A stretch of 48,278 bases of DNA from Verrucomicrobiaceae bacterium. Lineage in GTDB: Bacteria; Verrucomicrobiota; Verrucomicrobiia; Verrucomicrobiales; Verrucomicrobiaceae. The position numbers were made by a program, and so were the translations under genes. The notes under the pieces were generated by a model. The model was not told the origin of the DNA, ran no database searches, and saw only the letters and a program-made list of their open reading frames with translations. How positions within the stretch are numbered: the first letter of the stretch is position 1; each line of letters begins with the position of its first letter. Shown in pieces: positions 19,945-28,443 of this stretch. The DNA is taken from positions 1 to 48,278 of the forward strand of contig JAEUHK010000130.1 in the NCBI GenBank assembly GCA_016795465.1. The letters are read 5' to 3'.

Positions 19945-19978
19945 TGCTGCGGGCTTCTCGGAGCGTAGGTTTCGCCGC

Positions 19979-22237
19979 ATGAAATCGCTCCTGAAGCCTC
20001 TTTGCCTCCTCGCCCTGCCCGGTGCCGCACTCGCGGAGCCGGACTTTTACCGCGATGTGTTCCCCTTCCTGAAGGCCAACTGCGTCTCCTGCCACAACAA
20101 GACCACCACCAAAGCCGGGCTGAACATGGAAACGCCCGAGCTCATGATCAAAGGCGGTGATTCCGGCCCCTCGATCATTCCGGGCAAAAGCGCCGAAAGC
20201 CTCATCGTCACCGCCTCGCTTCATAAAGAGGACATGGAGATGCCACCGCCGAATAACAAATCCGGCGCCGTGAACCTCACTCCTGCCGAGATTGCCCTGT
20301 TAAAGCAGTGGATCGACCTTGGTGCGAAAAGCTCCACACAGACCGAGCGCACGGTGGCGTTGAAGGCCTTCGCGGCGAGCATTGATCCCATCTACACCGT
20401 GGCGATGACGAAGGATGGTCGCTACGCCGCCTGCGGTCGCTCGAATGACATCTTCATCTACGATCTGGCTGCACGCCGCGTGGCCGCACAGATCCCGGAT
20501 GCGCATCGGGCGCTTGTTCAATCGCTCGCCTTCAGCCCGGACGGCACACGGCTTGCCAGCGGCAGTTTCCGCGAGGTGAAGATCTGGCAAGTGCAGCCTT
20601 CCAAAGCCTCCGCGGCTCCCGTGGCCTCCAAACCAGCCGATGCGGCACTCGTGAAAAAAATCGCCGACAGCTCCAAACTGGCCGTTTTGGCCAGTGCAGC
20701 CTCCGCAGATGGCAAAACGATCGCCACCGCCTGTGCGGATGGTTCCGTCCGACTCTGGGACGCAAGCACCGCGAAGCCCATCATCGAGCTGCGAGGCAAT
20801 CTGGCCGCTGCGAAGAAGATCGCCGAGCTCGAATGGACCATCGCCCGCAACACACTGGAGCAAGCTTTTCAAAAGAGCGAAGCCGACCGCATCGCCAAAC
20901 AGAACACCGCCCTCGATGAACTGCTCAAAAAGGCCAACGACGCCATCACGTCGATGAAGAAGGTGCTGCCCGAGAAGCAGAAAGCCGTGCCGCCGACCAC
21001 CACCGCGAAAAACGATGCACAAAAGGCTGTGGACGACGTGAACGCGAAGATCAAAGCCGTCCCCAACGGCAAGCCGGATGCCACGCTGGATCGCGATTTG
21101 AAGACAGCGCAGGACAAACTCATCACCGCCAAGATGAGCGAGGTGTCGGCTCTCGCGGCCGTTTCGGCCACGGAGAGCAACATCAAGGATGCCGAAGACG
21201 ATGTGAAACGCATCACCGACTCAAAAGCGAAGAACGCCAAAGCCATCGCCGATGCCAACGCGGCCGGTGCCACGGCCAAAACCGCTCAAGACAAGGCCAC
21301 TGCCGACCTCACCGCCTTGAAACAGCAGATCGCCAAAACGCCGACCAAGGCTCTGGCGGTCGGTTTCTCCGCCGATGCAGGCCGCGTGGCTGCGTTGTTC
21401 GAGGACGGCGTGCTTCGCGTGTGGGCCGCGGCCACCGGTTTGGTGATCGAGGAGACCAGCGGCGGTGCTGCGGGCACGACGACGATCTCCGCCGGGCCTG
21501 ACGGTTCTTTCACCGCGGTGAAATCGCTCACGCTGAGTGCCGGTGGTGCTCCCGCATGGACTTTGGAGCGCACTTTGAATGAAAAGGGATTCTTCGCGGA
21601 TCGCGTGAATGCCGTTCGTTTCAGCCCGGATGGCAAAACACTCGCCACGGGTGGCGGTGAGTTGTCACGCACCGGCGACATCACCTTCTTCGATGTGGCC
21701 TCCGGCAAGGTCGTGCGCACCTGGAAGGAAAAACACAGCGACACCATCCTGTGCCTCGACTTCTCACCGGATGGCAAACTGCTCGCCTCCGGTGCCGCGG
21801 ATAAAATCACCCGCGTTACCGACATCGCCTCAGGCAAGCAGGTGAACCTGTTTGAAGGTCACACGCATCATGTGATGAGCCTCGCCTTCCGTGCGGATGG
21901 TCGCGTGCTCGCCACCGCGGGTGCCGAGGGCGTCGTGAATACTTGGGACATGATCATCGGCGAGCGGAAGAAGAAGGTCGAAGGCTGGACGAAGGAGGTC
22001 ACCTCCCTGCAATTCATCGGTGCCACGAACCAAATCGTCACCGCGGCGGGCGATAACAAGGTGCGCATCGTGACCGATGAAGGCAGCGAGATCCGCAGCA
22101 TCGCCAACCTGCCCGATTACATGCAGGCCACTGCCAGCACGCCAAACGGTGCCATGCTCATCGGCGGCGGCGAGGACAGCTTCCTCCGTGTCTGGGATGG
22201 CACCAGTGGCAAGGAGCTCGTGGCGTTTGGAAAGTAA
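19979..22237 (+). CDS. WD40-repeat protein with N-terminal cytochrome c domain and inserted coiled coil
   Basis: 752 aa with a signal peptide (residues 1-19). Residues 22-110 form a planctomycete-type cytochrome c domain with C35-V-S-C38-H39 and the distal DMEMPPPNN segment. WD40 blades begin near residue 130 (AFSPDGTRLASGS, ATACADGSVRLWD). A Lys/Ala/Asp-rich alpha-helical stretch of about 160 residues, probably a coiled coil, interrupts the propeller at about 280-440. The blades resume to the C-terminus (VRFSPDGKTLATGG, CLDFSPDGKLLASGA, FLRVWDGTSGKEL). It is exported and probably haem-bearing, combining a redox domain with a protein-binding propeller. It needs the System II maturation genes located at 36-39 kb. 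Role unknown. Confidence 0.88.
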   Translation: MKSLLKPLCLLALPGAALAEPDFYRDVFPFLKANCVSCHNKTTTKAGLNMETPELMIKGGDSGPSIIPGKSAESLIVTASLHKEDMEMPPPNNKSGAVNLTPAEIALLKQWIDLGAKSSTQTERTVALKAFAASIDPIYTVAMTKDGRYAACGRSNDIFIYDLAARRVAAQIPDAHRALVQSLAFSPDGTRLASGSFREVKIWQVQPSKASAAPVASKPADAALVKKIADSSKLAVLASAASADGKTIATACADGSVRLWDASTAKPIIELRGNLAAAKKIAELEWTIARNTLEQAFQKSEADRIAKQNTALDELLKKANDAITSMKKVLPEKQKAVPPTTTAKNDAQKAVDDVNAKIKAVPNGKPDATLDRDLKTAQDKLITAKMSEVSALAAVSATESNIKDAEDDVKRITDSKAKNAKAIADANAAGATAKTAQDKATADLTALKQQIAKTPTKALAVGFSADAGRVAALFEDGVLRVWAAATGLVIEETSGGAAGTTTISAGPDGSFTAVKSLTLSAGGAPAWTLERTLNEKGFFADRVNAVRFSPDGKTLATGGGELSRTGDITFFDVASGKVVRTWKEKHSDTILCLDFSPDGKLLASGAADKITRVTDIASGKQVNLFEGHTHHVMSLAFRADGRVLATAGAEGVVNTWDMIIGERKKKVEGWTKEVTSLQFIGATNQIVTAAGDNKVRIVTDEGSEIRSIANLPDYMQATASTPNGAMLIGGGEDSFLRVWDGTSGKELVAFGK

Positions 22238-22238
22238 C

Positions 22239-22256
22239 CGGGGCATTCCTGCCCCG
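22239..22256. terminator. Hairpin between convergent genes
   Basis: CGGGGCA-TTCC-TGCCCCG is a perfect 7-base stem with a 4-base loop. It fills the 19-base gap between the stop of the WD40-cytochrome gene and the stop of the convergent 74-aa gene. Being symmetric, it could end transcription from both sides, although no T-run follows on either strand. Confidence 0.55.
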
Positions 22257-22481
22257 TCAGGCTTCTTCGACGAGAGGCTCGTCTTCCGCCTCTTTCACAT
22301 TCGGCACCAGCTCCGCGCCTTTCAGCAGGCGGCAGAATTCCTTCTTCGACACACGATGCATCGAGCCTTTCCGGTCGGGTGAGCCGTGCATGAGCTTGTA
22401 TTCGATGGCCAGGCGTTCCCAATGGATGATGCGCAGGTAGTCATCGTCCTTTTTCCAGAGCTGGCCTTGTTGCAGTTTCAT
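22257..22481 (-). CDS. Small basic/acidic conserved-looking hypothetical protein
   Basis: 74 aa starting MKLQQGQLWKKDDDYLRI. It has protein-like composition and no membrane segment. The order QGQLWKK...YLRIIHWERLAIEY...H.VSKKEFCRLLKGA reads like a compact, small beta-alpha domain. The tail is acidic. It starts 45 bases after the methyltransferase stop on the same strand and may be co-transcribed. The family is not recognised. Support comes from its placement between a convergent hairpin and the methyltransferase, and from the lack of any competing gene on the other strand. Confidence 0.6.
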   Translation of the reverse strand: MKLQQGQLWKKDDDYLRIIHWERLAIEYKLMHGSPDRKGSMHRVSKKEFCRLLKGAELVPNVKEAEDEPLVEEA

Positions 22482-22526
22482 GTGCCGCTGCCTAGCGCCG
22501 GAGCGTGGCGCATGCCAGTGGAAGAT

Positions 22527-23324
22527 TCACAGCTTGCGAAAGCACCACGAGCGATACGACAGCTCACCAGCACGCAGCGCCTCATACACTCGCGAGCCCG
22601 GAATGCCCGCGAAGTCACGGCCCAGCGCATGCAAAAAGCCCGGCAGACGCTGCACGATGAGCTCCTGGCTGCGCCGTGCGTTCATGTCCATGCCGCGGAG
22701 CACCTCGGGATTGATGATCCGCGTTTGCACGACCTGAAGTGACGCGGCGGCGATGTCGGCTTCCCATTCGGCGATGTCCGCCTCGAAACGAAAATCGGCA
22801 TACAGAAAGTGCCCGCCGGACTTCAAGACCCGCGCCACCTCCGCGAGGAAGCCGGGAAAGTCCGGGTAGCAGTGCGAGGCCTCGACATTGATCACCGCAT
22901 CGAGCGAGGCATTGGGGAAGGAGAGCCGCTGCGCATCGCCTTGCTGAAACGAGAGACCCGGCACCACATGCCGCCGCTGGCAGAAGCGGATGCCCGTGGG
23001 ATTCAGATCGAGGCCCGTGTAAGCCGCAGGCTGCATCGTCCGCGTGATCCACGAGGCACCACCACCATGGCCGCAGCTCACTTCGAGCACCGTTTTGCCC
23101 TTCAGATCGACCTGCGAGGCCACATGATGGTAAAGCTGGATGCAGCCGCGATTGGCTTCATCAGCCTCATCGAGCCTCAAACCGACGGGTGGGTCCGTTT
23201 CGAAGGCGTAGTTCAAAAACAGCACTTCCTCGCCGCGAAGGCGTCGCGTGAGAAAAGGATACCAAAGCTGCCAGATGGCTTTGCGGATGGCTGGAATGGA
23301 AAAGAGGCGTTCGAGCAGGGACAT
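22527..23324 (-). CDS. Class I SAM-dependent methyltransferase
   Basis: 265 aa. Motif I is VLEVSCGHGGGASWI, the acidic end of strand beta2 is YTGLDLNP, then QQGDAQRLSFPN (motif II region), DAVINVEASHCYPD (beta4) and ARVLKSGGHFLYADFRF (beta5). The N-terminus before motif I is about 75 residues. The small-molecule methyltransferases most like this (phthiotriol/sterol-type, Methyltransf_11) methylate hydroxyl or carbon atoms of lipids or polyketides. The neighbouring genes give no substrate clue. It starts at 23324 and is transcribed away from yjdM. Confidence 0.85.
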   Translation of the reverse strand: MSLLERLFSIPAIRKAIWQLWYPFLTRRLRGEEVLFLNYAFETDPPVGLRLDEADEANRGCIQLYHHVASQVDLKGKTVLEVSCGHGGGASWITRTMQPAAYTGLDLNPTGIRFCQRRHVVPGLSFQQGDAQRLSFPNASLDAVINVEASHCYPDFPGFLAEVARVLKSGGHFLYADFRFEADIAEWEADIAAASLQVVQTRIINPEVLRGMDMNARRSQELIVQRLPGFLHALGRDFAGIPGSRVYEALRAGELSYRSWCFRKL

Positions 23325-23424
23325 GGCGCAGCATGAGCCGCATCTCGCCCGAAGCAGGGAAAATGTAGCTCAATCCTGGCCGTCGCTTGTGCATCACCTC
23401 CGCATGGTGTCCTCTGCCCTTCTT

Positions 23425-23766
23425 ATGAGCCTGCCAGCCTGCCCGATGTGCGAGATGAACGACGTTTTGGACCACGCCGAACGTTACGAATGCATGACCT
23501 GCGGTCATGAATGGTCAAAAGAAGCCGCGCCTGAGGCTCCCGATGCCGAACGCGTCGTCAAAGATGCCTACGGCAACGTGCTCGCCGATGGCGACATCGT
23601 GGCCATGATCAAGGACATCAAGCTCAAGGGCTCCTCCGACGTGCTGAAGGTCGGCACCAAGTCCAAGCCCATCCGCCTCGTCGATGGCGATCACGAGATC
23701 TCCTGCAAGATGGACGGCATCTCCATCGGCCTGAAGGCCTGCTTTGTGAAGAAGGTGACGGCGTGA
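23425..23766 (+). CDS. yjdM: YjdM/PhnA-like zinc-ribbon protein
   Basis: 113 aa from the ATG at 23425, chosen because the family begins directly with its zinc ribbon; the frame runs further upstream. Zinc ligands are the pairs C-P-M-C and C-M-T-C-G-H-E-W in the first 35 residues. The C-terminal PhnA domain follows (VKDAYGNVLADGDIVAMIKD, LKGSSDVLKVGTKSK). The family was once linked to phosphonate use in E. coli, but its role remains unclear; no phosphonate genes are nearby. It is a stand-alone gene diverging from the methyltransferase. Confidence 0.92.
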   Translation: MSLPACPMCEMNDVLDHAERYECMTCGHEWSKEAAPEAPDAERVVKDAYGNVLADGDIVAMIKDIKLKGSSDVLKVGTKSKPIRLVDGDHEISCKMDGISIGLKACFVKKVTA

Positions 23767-23870
23767 TCTGGCACCGCCCGTAGTGGAGTCCACCAGAACG
23801 CTGACGTGTCTGGTCGATCACGTTCTGCAAGATAAAACAAGGATTGGAAAACTGCCTTCTCCATGCTCGA

Positions 23871-24686
23871 ATGCGCTGCATGTGGTGGGACTATCAAGAC
23901 GTGGCGGAAGCCAAGGAACGCATTCAACGCGAGATCGCCAAGCGGAAGAAGAAGGGCGAGGCTTTTGAGGCGCTGGTGCCCGCTGTGGGCAAAAAGCATG
24001 TCTGCACGACTTTTTGGGGCAAAGCTTGGTGCAGCCATCTGGAGACCTATCAGGAATATGAGTCCCGCCTGCCGCGAGGCCGAAGCTACCTGCGGCAGGG
24101 GAACGTTTACAACGTCGAAAGCGAGCCCGGCAAGGTCACGGCCGTCGTGGCAGGCTCGGAGTTGTATGACACGCAGGTCTTCATCCAACCGCTGAAGGCC
24201 TCGAAGTGGCAGGACATTGTCGAAAAGTGCGAGGGGCAGGTCGGTTCGATGCTCGATCTGCTCGCGGGCAAGCTCGGCGATGGCGTGATGAGCGTGCTGA
24301 GTGATGCGGAGGAAGGTTTGTTTCCAAAAACGAAGGAGATTCGATTCAACTGCTCCTGTCCGGATCACGCGGACATGTGCAAACACGTCTCCGCCGTGCT
24401 GTATGGCGTCGGCGTGCTGCTCGATGCGAAGCCGGAGCTGCTCTTCACGCTGCGTGGCGTGGATGGTGCGGATCTGCTCGCCAAGGCCAAAGATGCCGCG
24501 GTGACCGGCGTCACCGAGAATGCCGGTGAACTGGCCGGAGCAGACCTCAGCGCCCTTTTCGGCATCGAGCTCGGTGAAATCGCCGAACCCGTCAAAGAGG
24601 TCACCACGGTCACCAAGGTCAAAAAGCTCGCAAAGCCCAAGACGCCTGAAAAGCCCGCGAAGCGCCCGCGTTCTCGCGGGGCATGA
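23871..24686 (+). CDS. SWIM zinc-finger protein
   Basis: 271 aa from ATG 23871 (ATG 23880 is equally plausible; the longest frame begins with TTG at 23844). FNCSCPDHADMCKH matches the SWIM pattern C-x-C-x(n)-C-x-H, usually a DNA- or protein-binding zinc site. The N-terminal part has TFWGKAWCSHLETY and RGRSYLRQGNVYNV, shared by bacterial SWIM proteins that often pair with SNF2 helicases. No helicase is present here. The C-terminal 40 residues are Lys/Pro/Thr-rich. Its TGA overlaps the ATG of the following sulfatase (ATGA), an unexpected coupling of an apparently cytoplasmic protein with a secreted enzyme. Confidence 0.85.
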   Translation: MRCMWWDYQDVAEAKERIQREIAKRKKKGEAFEALVPAVGKKHVCTTFWGKAWCSHLETYQEYESRLPRGRSYLRQGNVYNVESEPGKVTAVVAGSELYDTQVFIQPLKASKWQDIVEKCEGQVGSMLDLLAGKLGDGVMSVLSDAEEGLFPKTKEIRFNCSCPDHADMCKHVSAVLYGVGVLLDAKPELLFTLRGVDGADLLAKAKDAAVTGVTENAGELAGADLSALFGIELGEIAEPVKEVTTVTKVKKLAKPKTPEKPAKRPRSRGA

Positions 24687-26221
24687 AATCACGCTTCGTC
24701 CTGTTGCTCCTCGTTTTGCTCTCCCTTGCTCCGGCTTTCGCCGCCGAGAAGGCACCGCGTCCGAACATCCTCTTCATCATCTTCGATGACTGGGGCTGGC
24801 AGCATGCGGGGGCATATGGTTGCGATTGGGTGAAGACGCCGAACTTCGATCGCGTGGCTCGTGAGGGCGTGTTGTTTAAAAGTGCCTTCACCTCGAACCC
24901 AAAGTGCAGTCCGTGCCGGGCGACGATCCTCACGGGTCGCAATTCCTGGCAGCTTGAGGAGGCCGTGTGTCATGGCGGCATCTTCCCGCCGAAGTTCGCG
25001 GTGTATCCCGATCTGCTGGAGAAGAGCGGCTACGTCGTCGGTTTGACCGGCAAGGGCTGGGGGCCGGGGAAATTCGATCTCGAAGGCCGCACGCGGAATC
25101 CAGCGGGGCCGTCGTTCGATGGACACAAGATCGACGTGCCTGCGAAGGGCATCACGCCGAGCGATTACGCGGCGAATTTCACCGACTTCCTCGCCACGCA
25201 GAAGAGCGGGCAGCCGTTTTGCTTTTGGGTGGGCTTCAAAGAGCCGCATCGCGGTTACGAGGAGGGCAGCGGCGTGCGTTTGGGCAAAAAACTCGGCGAG
25301 GTGATCGTGCCCGGTTACCTGCCGGACAATGAGGTCGTGCGTGGCGACCTCGCCGACTACGCCATCGAGGTCGAGTGGGCCGATGCGCAGATCGGGCGTG
25401 TGCTCGACGTGCTGCAAAAGAGCGGACAGCTCGATGACACGCTCATCGTGATCACCTCCGACCACGGCATGCCTTTTCCTCGCGTGAAGGGACAGATCTA
25501 CGAAGACGGCTACCACCTGCCTTTGGCCATGCGTTGGGGCAAAGGCATCAAGCCCGGCCGTGTCGTGGAGGATTTCATCAACGTGCGAGACCTCGCGCCG
25601 ACCTACCTCGAACTCGCCGGTGTGCCCGTGCATGAGCAGATGACCGGCAAAAGCCTCGTGAACATCCTGCGCAGCGAGAAGAGCGGCTTCATCGAGGATC
25701 GCAAAATCATGCTCGCGGGCAAGGAGCGGCACGACATCGGCCGTCCGAACGACTGGGGCTATCCCGTGCGGGCCATCCGCACGCCAGAGTTCTTCTACAG
25801 CCACAACTACCACCCCGAGCGCTGGCCCGCCTGCAACCCCGAAACCGGCTACGGCAACTGCGACGACGGCCCCACGAAGACCTGGATCGTCGATCACAAA
25901 GACCTCTTTTACGATCTCGCCTTCAACTACCGTCCCGAGGAGGAACTCTACGACATCGTGAACGATCCGCAGTGCCTCAAAAACCTCGCCAAGGACCCGC
26001 AGCATGCCGCGACGAAGCAGGAACTGCGGACGAAGCTCGACGCGATGCTCAAGGAAGAGAAAGACCCGCGTGAAACTGGTAACGCCGCCATCTTCGACAC
26101 CTACCAATACCTCGGCAAACGCACCGGCAAAGGCTACGCCGAATGGGAAGCGAAGCAGAAAGGCCTCCTGCCGCCCGAAGAGCCGAAGAAGGGCAAAAAG
26201 GGGAAGAAGTCGGAGGAGTAG
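24683..26221 (+). CDS. Secreted sulfatase with CSPCR active site
   Basis: 512 aa with a signal peptide (residues 1-20). D35/D36 in FIIFDDWGWQ bind the metal. The formylglycine motif is C75-S-P-C-R79 (NPKCSPCRATILTGRNSW), which fits C-x-P-x-R and is typical of a heparan N-sulfatase-like subgroup. ITSDHGMPFPR carries the second metal pair. The C-terminal 20 residues are Lys/Glu-rich (EEPKKGKKGKKSEE). It is translationally coupled to the SWIM gene through ATGA, and its TAG stop lies inside a 59-bp palindrome shared with the convergent TPR gene. Substrate unknown. Confidence 0.93.
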   Translation: MKSRFVLLLLVLLSLAPAFAAEKAPRPNILFIIFDDWGWQHAGAYGCDWVKTPNFDRVAREGVLFKSAFTSNPKCSPCRATILTGRNSWQLEEAVCHGGIFPPKFAVYPDLLEKSGYVVGLTGKGWGPGKFDLEGRTRNPAGPSFDGHKIDVPAKGITPSDYAANFTDFLATQKSGQPFCFWVGFKEPHRGYEEGSGVRLGKKLGEVIVPGYLPDNEVVRGDLADYAIEVEWADAQIGRVLDVLQKSGQLDDTLIVITSDHGMPFPRVKGQIYEDGYHLPLAMRWGKGIKPGRVVEDFINVRDLAPTYLELAGVPVHEQMTGKSLVNILRSEKSGFIEDRKIMLAGKERHDIGRPNDWGYPVRAIRTPEFFYSHNYHPERWPACNPETGYGNCDDGPTKTWIVDHKDLFYDLAFNYRPEEELYDIVNDPQCLKNLAKDPQHAATKQELRTKLDAMLKEEKDPRETGNAAIFDTYQYLGKRTGKGYAEWEAKQKGLLPPEEPKKGKKGKKSEE

Positions 26222-26277
26222 CATGGGCTTTCTAGCCTGTGCTTCGATCCATCGCACAGCCTCGAAAGGCTATGCTA
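26219..26277. repeat. 59-bp palindromic repeat, copy 1 (also likely bidirectional terminator)
   Basis: 24-base arms (26219-26242 and 26254-26277) are inverted with a few mismatches around an 11-base loop, TTCGATCCATC. The left arm contains the TAG stop of the sulfatase (26219-26221), and the right arm, read on the minus strand, contains the TAG stop of the TPR gene (26275-26277). Fifty-two of 59 bases match copy 2 at 26794-26852. Confidence 0.85.
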
Positions 26278-26736
26278 CTCGGTTTGCTCGCGTCGAACCT
26301 GCGGAAACCGTCGCAGCATCAGCGCGGTGTATTTCTCCGCTCGTTCATCTTCACCAAGCTGCCGTGCCACCTCGATCAACTCCACATAGGCATTCCGCTC
26401 CCGAGGGTGGAACTCAATGATGTTCTCGTATTGTGCCACGGCTTCCTCGAAACGGCGCTCCGAGCGGTAGCGATGGGCCAGCAGGTAGGAGACCGGGGGC
26501 TTCTTGAAGCTGTCGGAAGGGAAGAAAAGGTTCGCGAAGGGCTTCGCGATCTGTTCCGCCAGCCAAAACGCCGTTTCTGGGGCTATCAAGAGCACCGCGC
26601 TCACAAACGCCACCATGCTCAAGATCACCGGCCCCGCGGCCCCGATTCCCGCCATCTTGAGCGCGGCCCTCATCAGCCAGATGCTGGCTGCGAGGGACAG
26701 CAGCGCCAGGATCCAGCGTGTTCGCACAAACTTCAT
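26275..26736 (-). CDS. Small membrane protein with TPR-like tail
   Basis: 153 aa from the ATG at 26736; the frame runs further but the extra residues come from repeat DNA. There are two hydrophobic segments at about residues 8-28 and 35-60. A soluble tail follows with TPR-like helices (LLAHRYRSERRFEEAVAQYE, NIIEFHPRERNAYVELIEVA, QLGEDERAEKYTALMLRRFP). The tail probably faces the cytoplasm or periplasm and binds another protein. The gene lies between two copies of a 59-bp palindrome, one of which supplies its stop codon. No partner is evident. Confidence 0.75.
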   Translation of the reverse strand: MKFVRTRWILALLSLAASIWLMRAALKMAGIGAAGPVILSMVAFVSAVLLIAPETAFWLAEQIAKPFANLFFPSDSFKKPPVSYLLAHRYRSERRFEEAVAQYENIIEFHPRERNAYVELIEVARQLGEDERAEKYTALMLRRFPQVRREQTE

Positions 26737-26793
26737 GAGAGAGGGTAAGAGGCGCTGAAGGCAGTTCAACCCGGATGATGGCGAAGCGGCATT

Positions 26794-26852
26794 TAGCCTA
26801 GGCTTTCCAGCCTGTGCCTCGATCCCACGCACAGCCTAGAAAGGCTATGCTA
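26794..26852. repeat. 59-bp palindromic repeat, copy 2
   Basis: Arms 26794-26817 and 26829-26852 surround an 11-base loop, CTCGATCCCAC. Length, loop position and sequence (52 of 59 bases) match copy 1. It lies between the TPR gene start and the DUF1501 gene start, so it may affect the promoter of either. A further short stem, CCCGCG-CC-CGCGGG, follows at 26878-26891. Confidence 0.85.
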
Positions 26853-26922
26853 CGAGCCGCATCACCGCGAAACTATTCCCGCGCCCGCGGGTTAAGCAGG
26901 CCTGAACAACACCCGACTCCCC

Positions 26923-28356
26923 ATGAGCATGCCGATTCCCTCCCGCCGCAGCTTTTTGAAGACCACCAGCAGTGGTTTTGGTTACATGGCCTTTGCCGCG
27001 CTGGCGCATGAGCAGGCGCTGCGGGCGGAAGCCGCACCCGCCGGACCGCTTTCGCCGAAGCAGCCGCACTTCGCGCCGCGGGCGAAGCATGTGATCTTCC
27101 TCTGCATGCAGGGCGCTCCCTCGCATGTCGATACATTTGACTACAAGCCGAAGCTCATCGCCGACGCAGGCAAGCAGGCGCCCTCCGCGGCGGGACGTTA
27201 CGGCCAGGCGAAGCTGATGCCACCGCAGTGGAAATTCTCCCAGCATGGCAAAAGCGGTCTGTGGATATCCGAGCTGTGGCCAAACGTCGCGAAGCATGCG
27301 GACAACCTGTGCCTGCTCAACTCGATGGCCACGGACCTGCCCGCGCATCCGCAGGCCTTCACGCAGCTCCACACCGGAACGACGCAGTTTGTGCGGCCTT
27401 CGCTCGGCTCGTGGACGCTTTACGGCCTGGGCACGATGAATCAAAACCTGCCCGGCTTTGTCACGATCAATCCGCCCGGCAATGCCACGCGCACCTTTGG
27501 CAGCGCCTTCCTCCCCGCCATCTATCAGGGCACGAAAGTCGGCGGCTCCGGCATCCCTGGACTGCCCGCCGCGCTGGCACGTCGCTTCGGTGGCGGCAAT
27601 GAGCAGGCCACGGTGGCGAACATTAAAAACAATCGCCTCACTACCGAGGCGCAGCGCACGCAGCTCGATCTCGTGCAGGCGCTGAACAAATCGAACATGC
27701 AGCAAAGCGGCGGCGTAAGCTCGGAAGTGGAAGGCGTGATCGAAAGCTACGAGCTGGCCTTCCGCATGCAGGCCGAGGTGCCAAAGGTGCTCGACCTCAC
27801 CAAGGAAACCGAGGCCACCAAGTCCCTCTACGGCATCGGCGAGGACGAAACGGACACCTTTGGCAAGCAGTGCCTCATGGCGCGAAAGCTCGTCGAGGCC
27901 GGCGTGCGCTTCATCGAACTCACCCACGGCAACTGGGACCAGCATTTCAATCTCAAGGCCACACTGCAGCGGAACTGCAACCAGGTCGATAAACCCATCG
28001 CAGGCCTGCTGGCCGATTTGAAGGCTCGTGGCTTGCTGAAAGACACGCTCGTCATCTGGGGCGGTGAATTTGGCCGCACGCCGCACTCGCAGGGCGATGA
28101 CGGCCGCGATCACAACAACAAGGGCTTCACCATGTGGATGGCCGGCGGCGGTGTGAAGGGCGGCATGAACTACGGCATGACCGATGACTACGGCTACGAG
28201 GCCGTGCTGAACAAAATGCACGTCCACGACTGGCACGCCACCGTGCTGGCGCTGCTCGGTCTGGATCACGAACGCCTCACCTACCGCTACGCCGGCCGTG
28301 ATTTCCGCCTGACGGATGTCTATGGCACCGTGGCGAAGGAAATCATCGCGGCGTGA
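26923..28356 (+). CDS. DUF1501 (sulfatase-like fold) protein with Tat signal
   Basis: 477 aa. The N-terminus has a Tat-type signal, S-R-R-S-F-L-K, then a weakly hydrophobic stretch ending A-E-A-A. Family blocks include HVIFLCMQGAPSHVDTFDYK, HNWDQHFN-like GNWDQHFNLKA, and LVIWGGEFGRTPHSQGDDGRDH. DUF1501 proteins adopt an alkaline-phosphatase/sulfatase-like fold but lack the formylglycine site; their reaction is unknown. They are normally paired with PSD1 genes in Planctomycetes and Verrucomicrobia. Here it stands alone, 17 kb from the PSD1 gene at 6949-9453. Tat export suggests it folds with cofactor before secretion. Confidence 0.9.
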   Translation: MSMPIPSRRSFLKTTSSGFGYMAFAALAHEQALRAEAAPAGPLSPKQPHFAPRAKHVIFLCMQGAPSHVDTFDYKPKLIADAGKQAPSAAGRYGQAKLMPPQWKFSQHGKSGLWISELWPNVAKHADNLCLLNSMATDLPAHPQAFTQLHTGTTQFVRPSLGSWTLYGLGTMNQNLPGFVTINPPGNATRTFGSAFLPAIYQGTKVGGSGIPGLPAALARRFGGGNEQATVANIKNNRLTTEAQRTQLDLVQALNKSNMQQSGGVSSEVEGVIESYELAFRMQAEVPKVLDLTKETEATKSLYGIGEDETDTFGKQCLMARKLVEAGVRFIELTHGNWDQHFNLKATLQRNCNQVDKPIAGLLADLKARGLLKDTLVIWGGEFGRTPHSQGDDGRDHNNKGFTMWMAGGGVKGGMNYGMTDDYGYEAVLNKMHVHDWHATVLALLGLDHERLTYRYAGRDFRLTDVYGTVAKEIIAA

Positions 28357-28443
28357 TGACGATGGTGCTGATGCGAACAGCTAGAAACGAAGACCAAATC
28401 GCCGGTTGCGACGCGTGGAGTGATCGCTAATGCAAGGGGCTCC

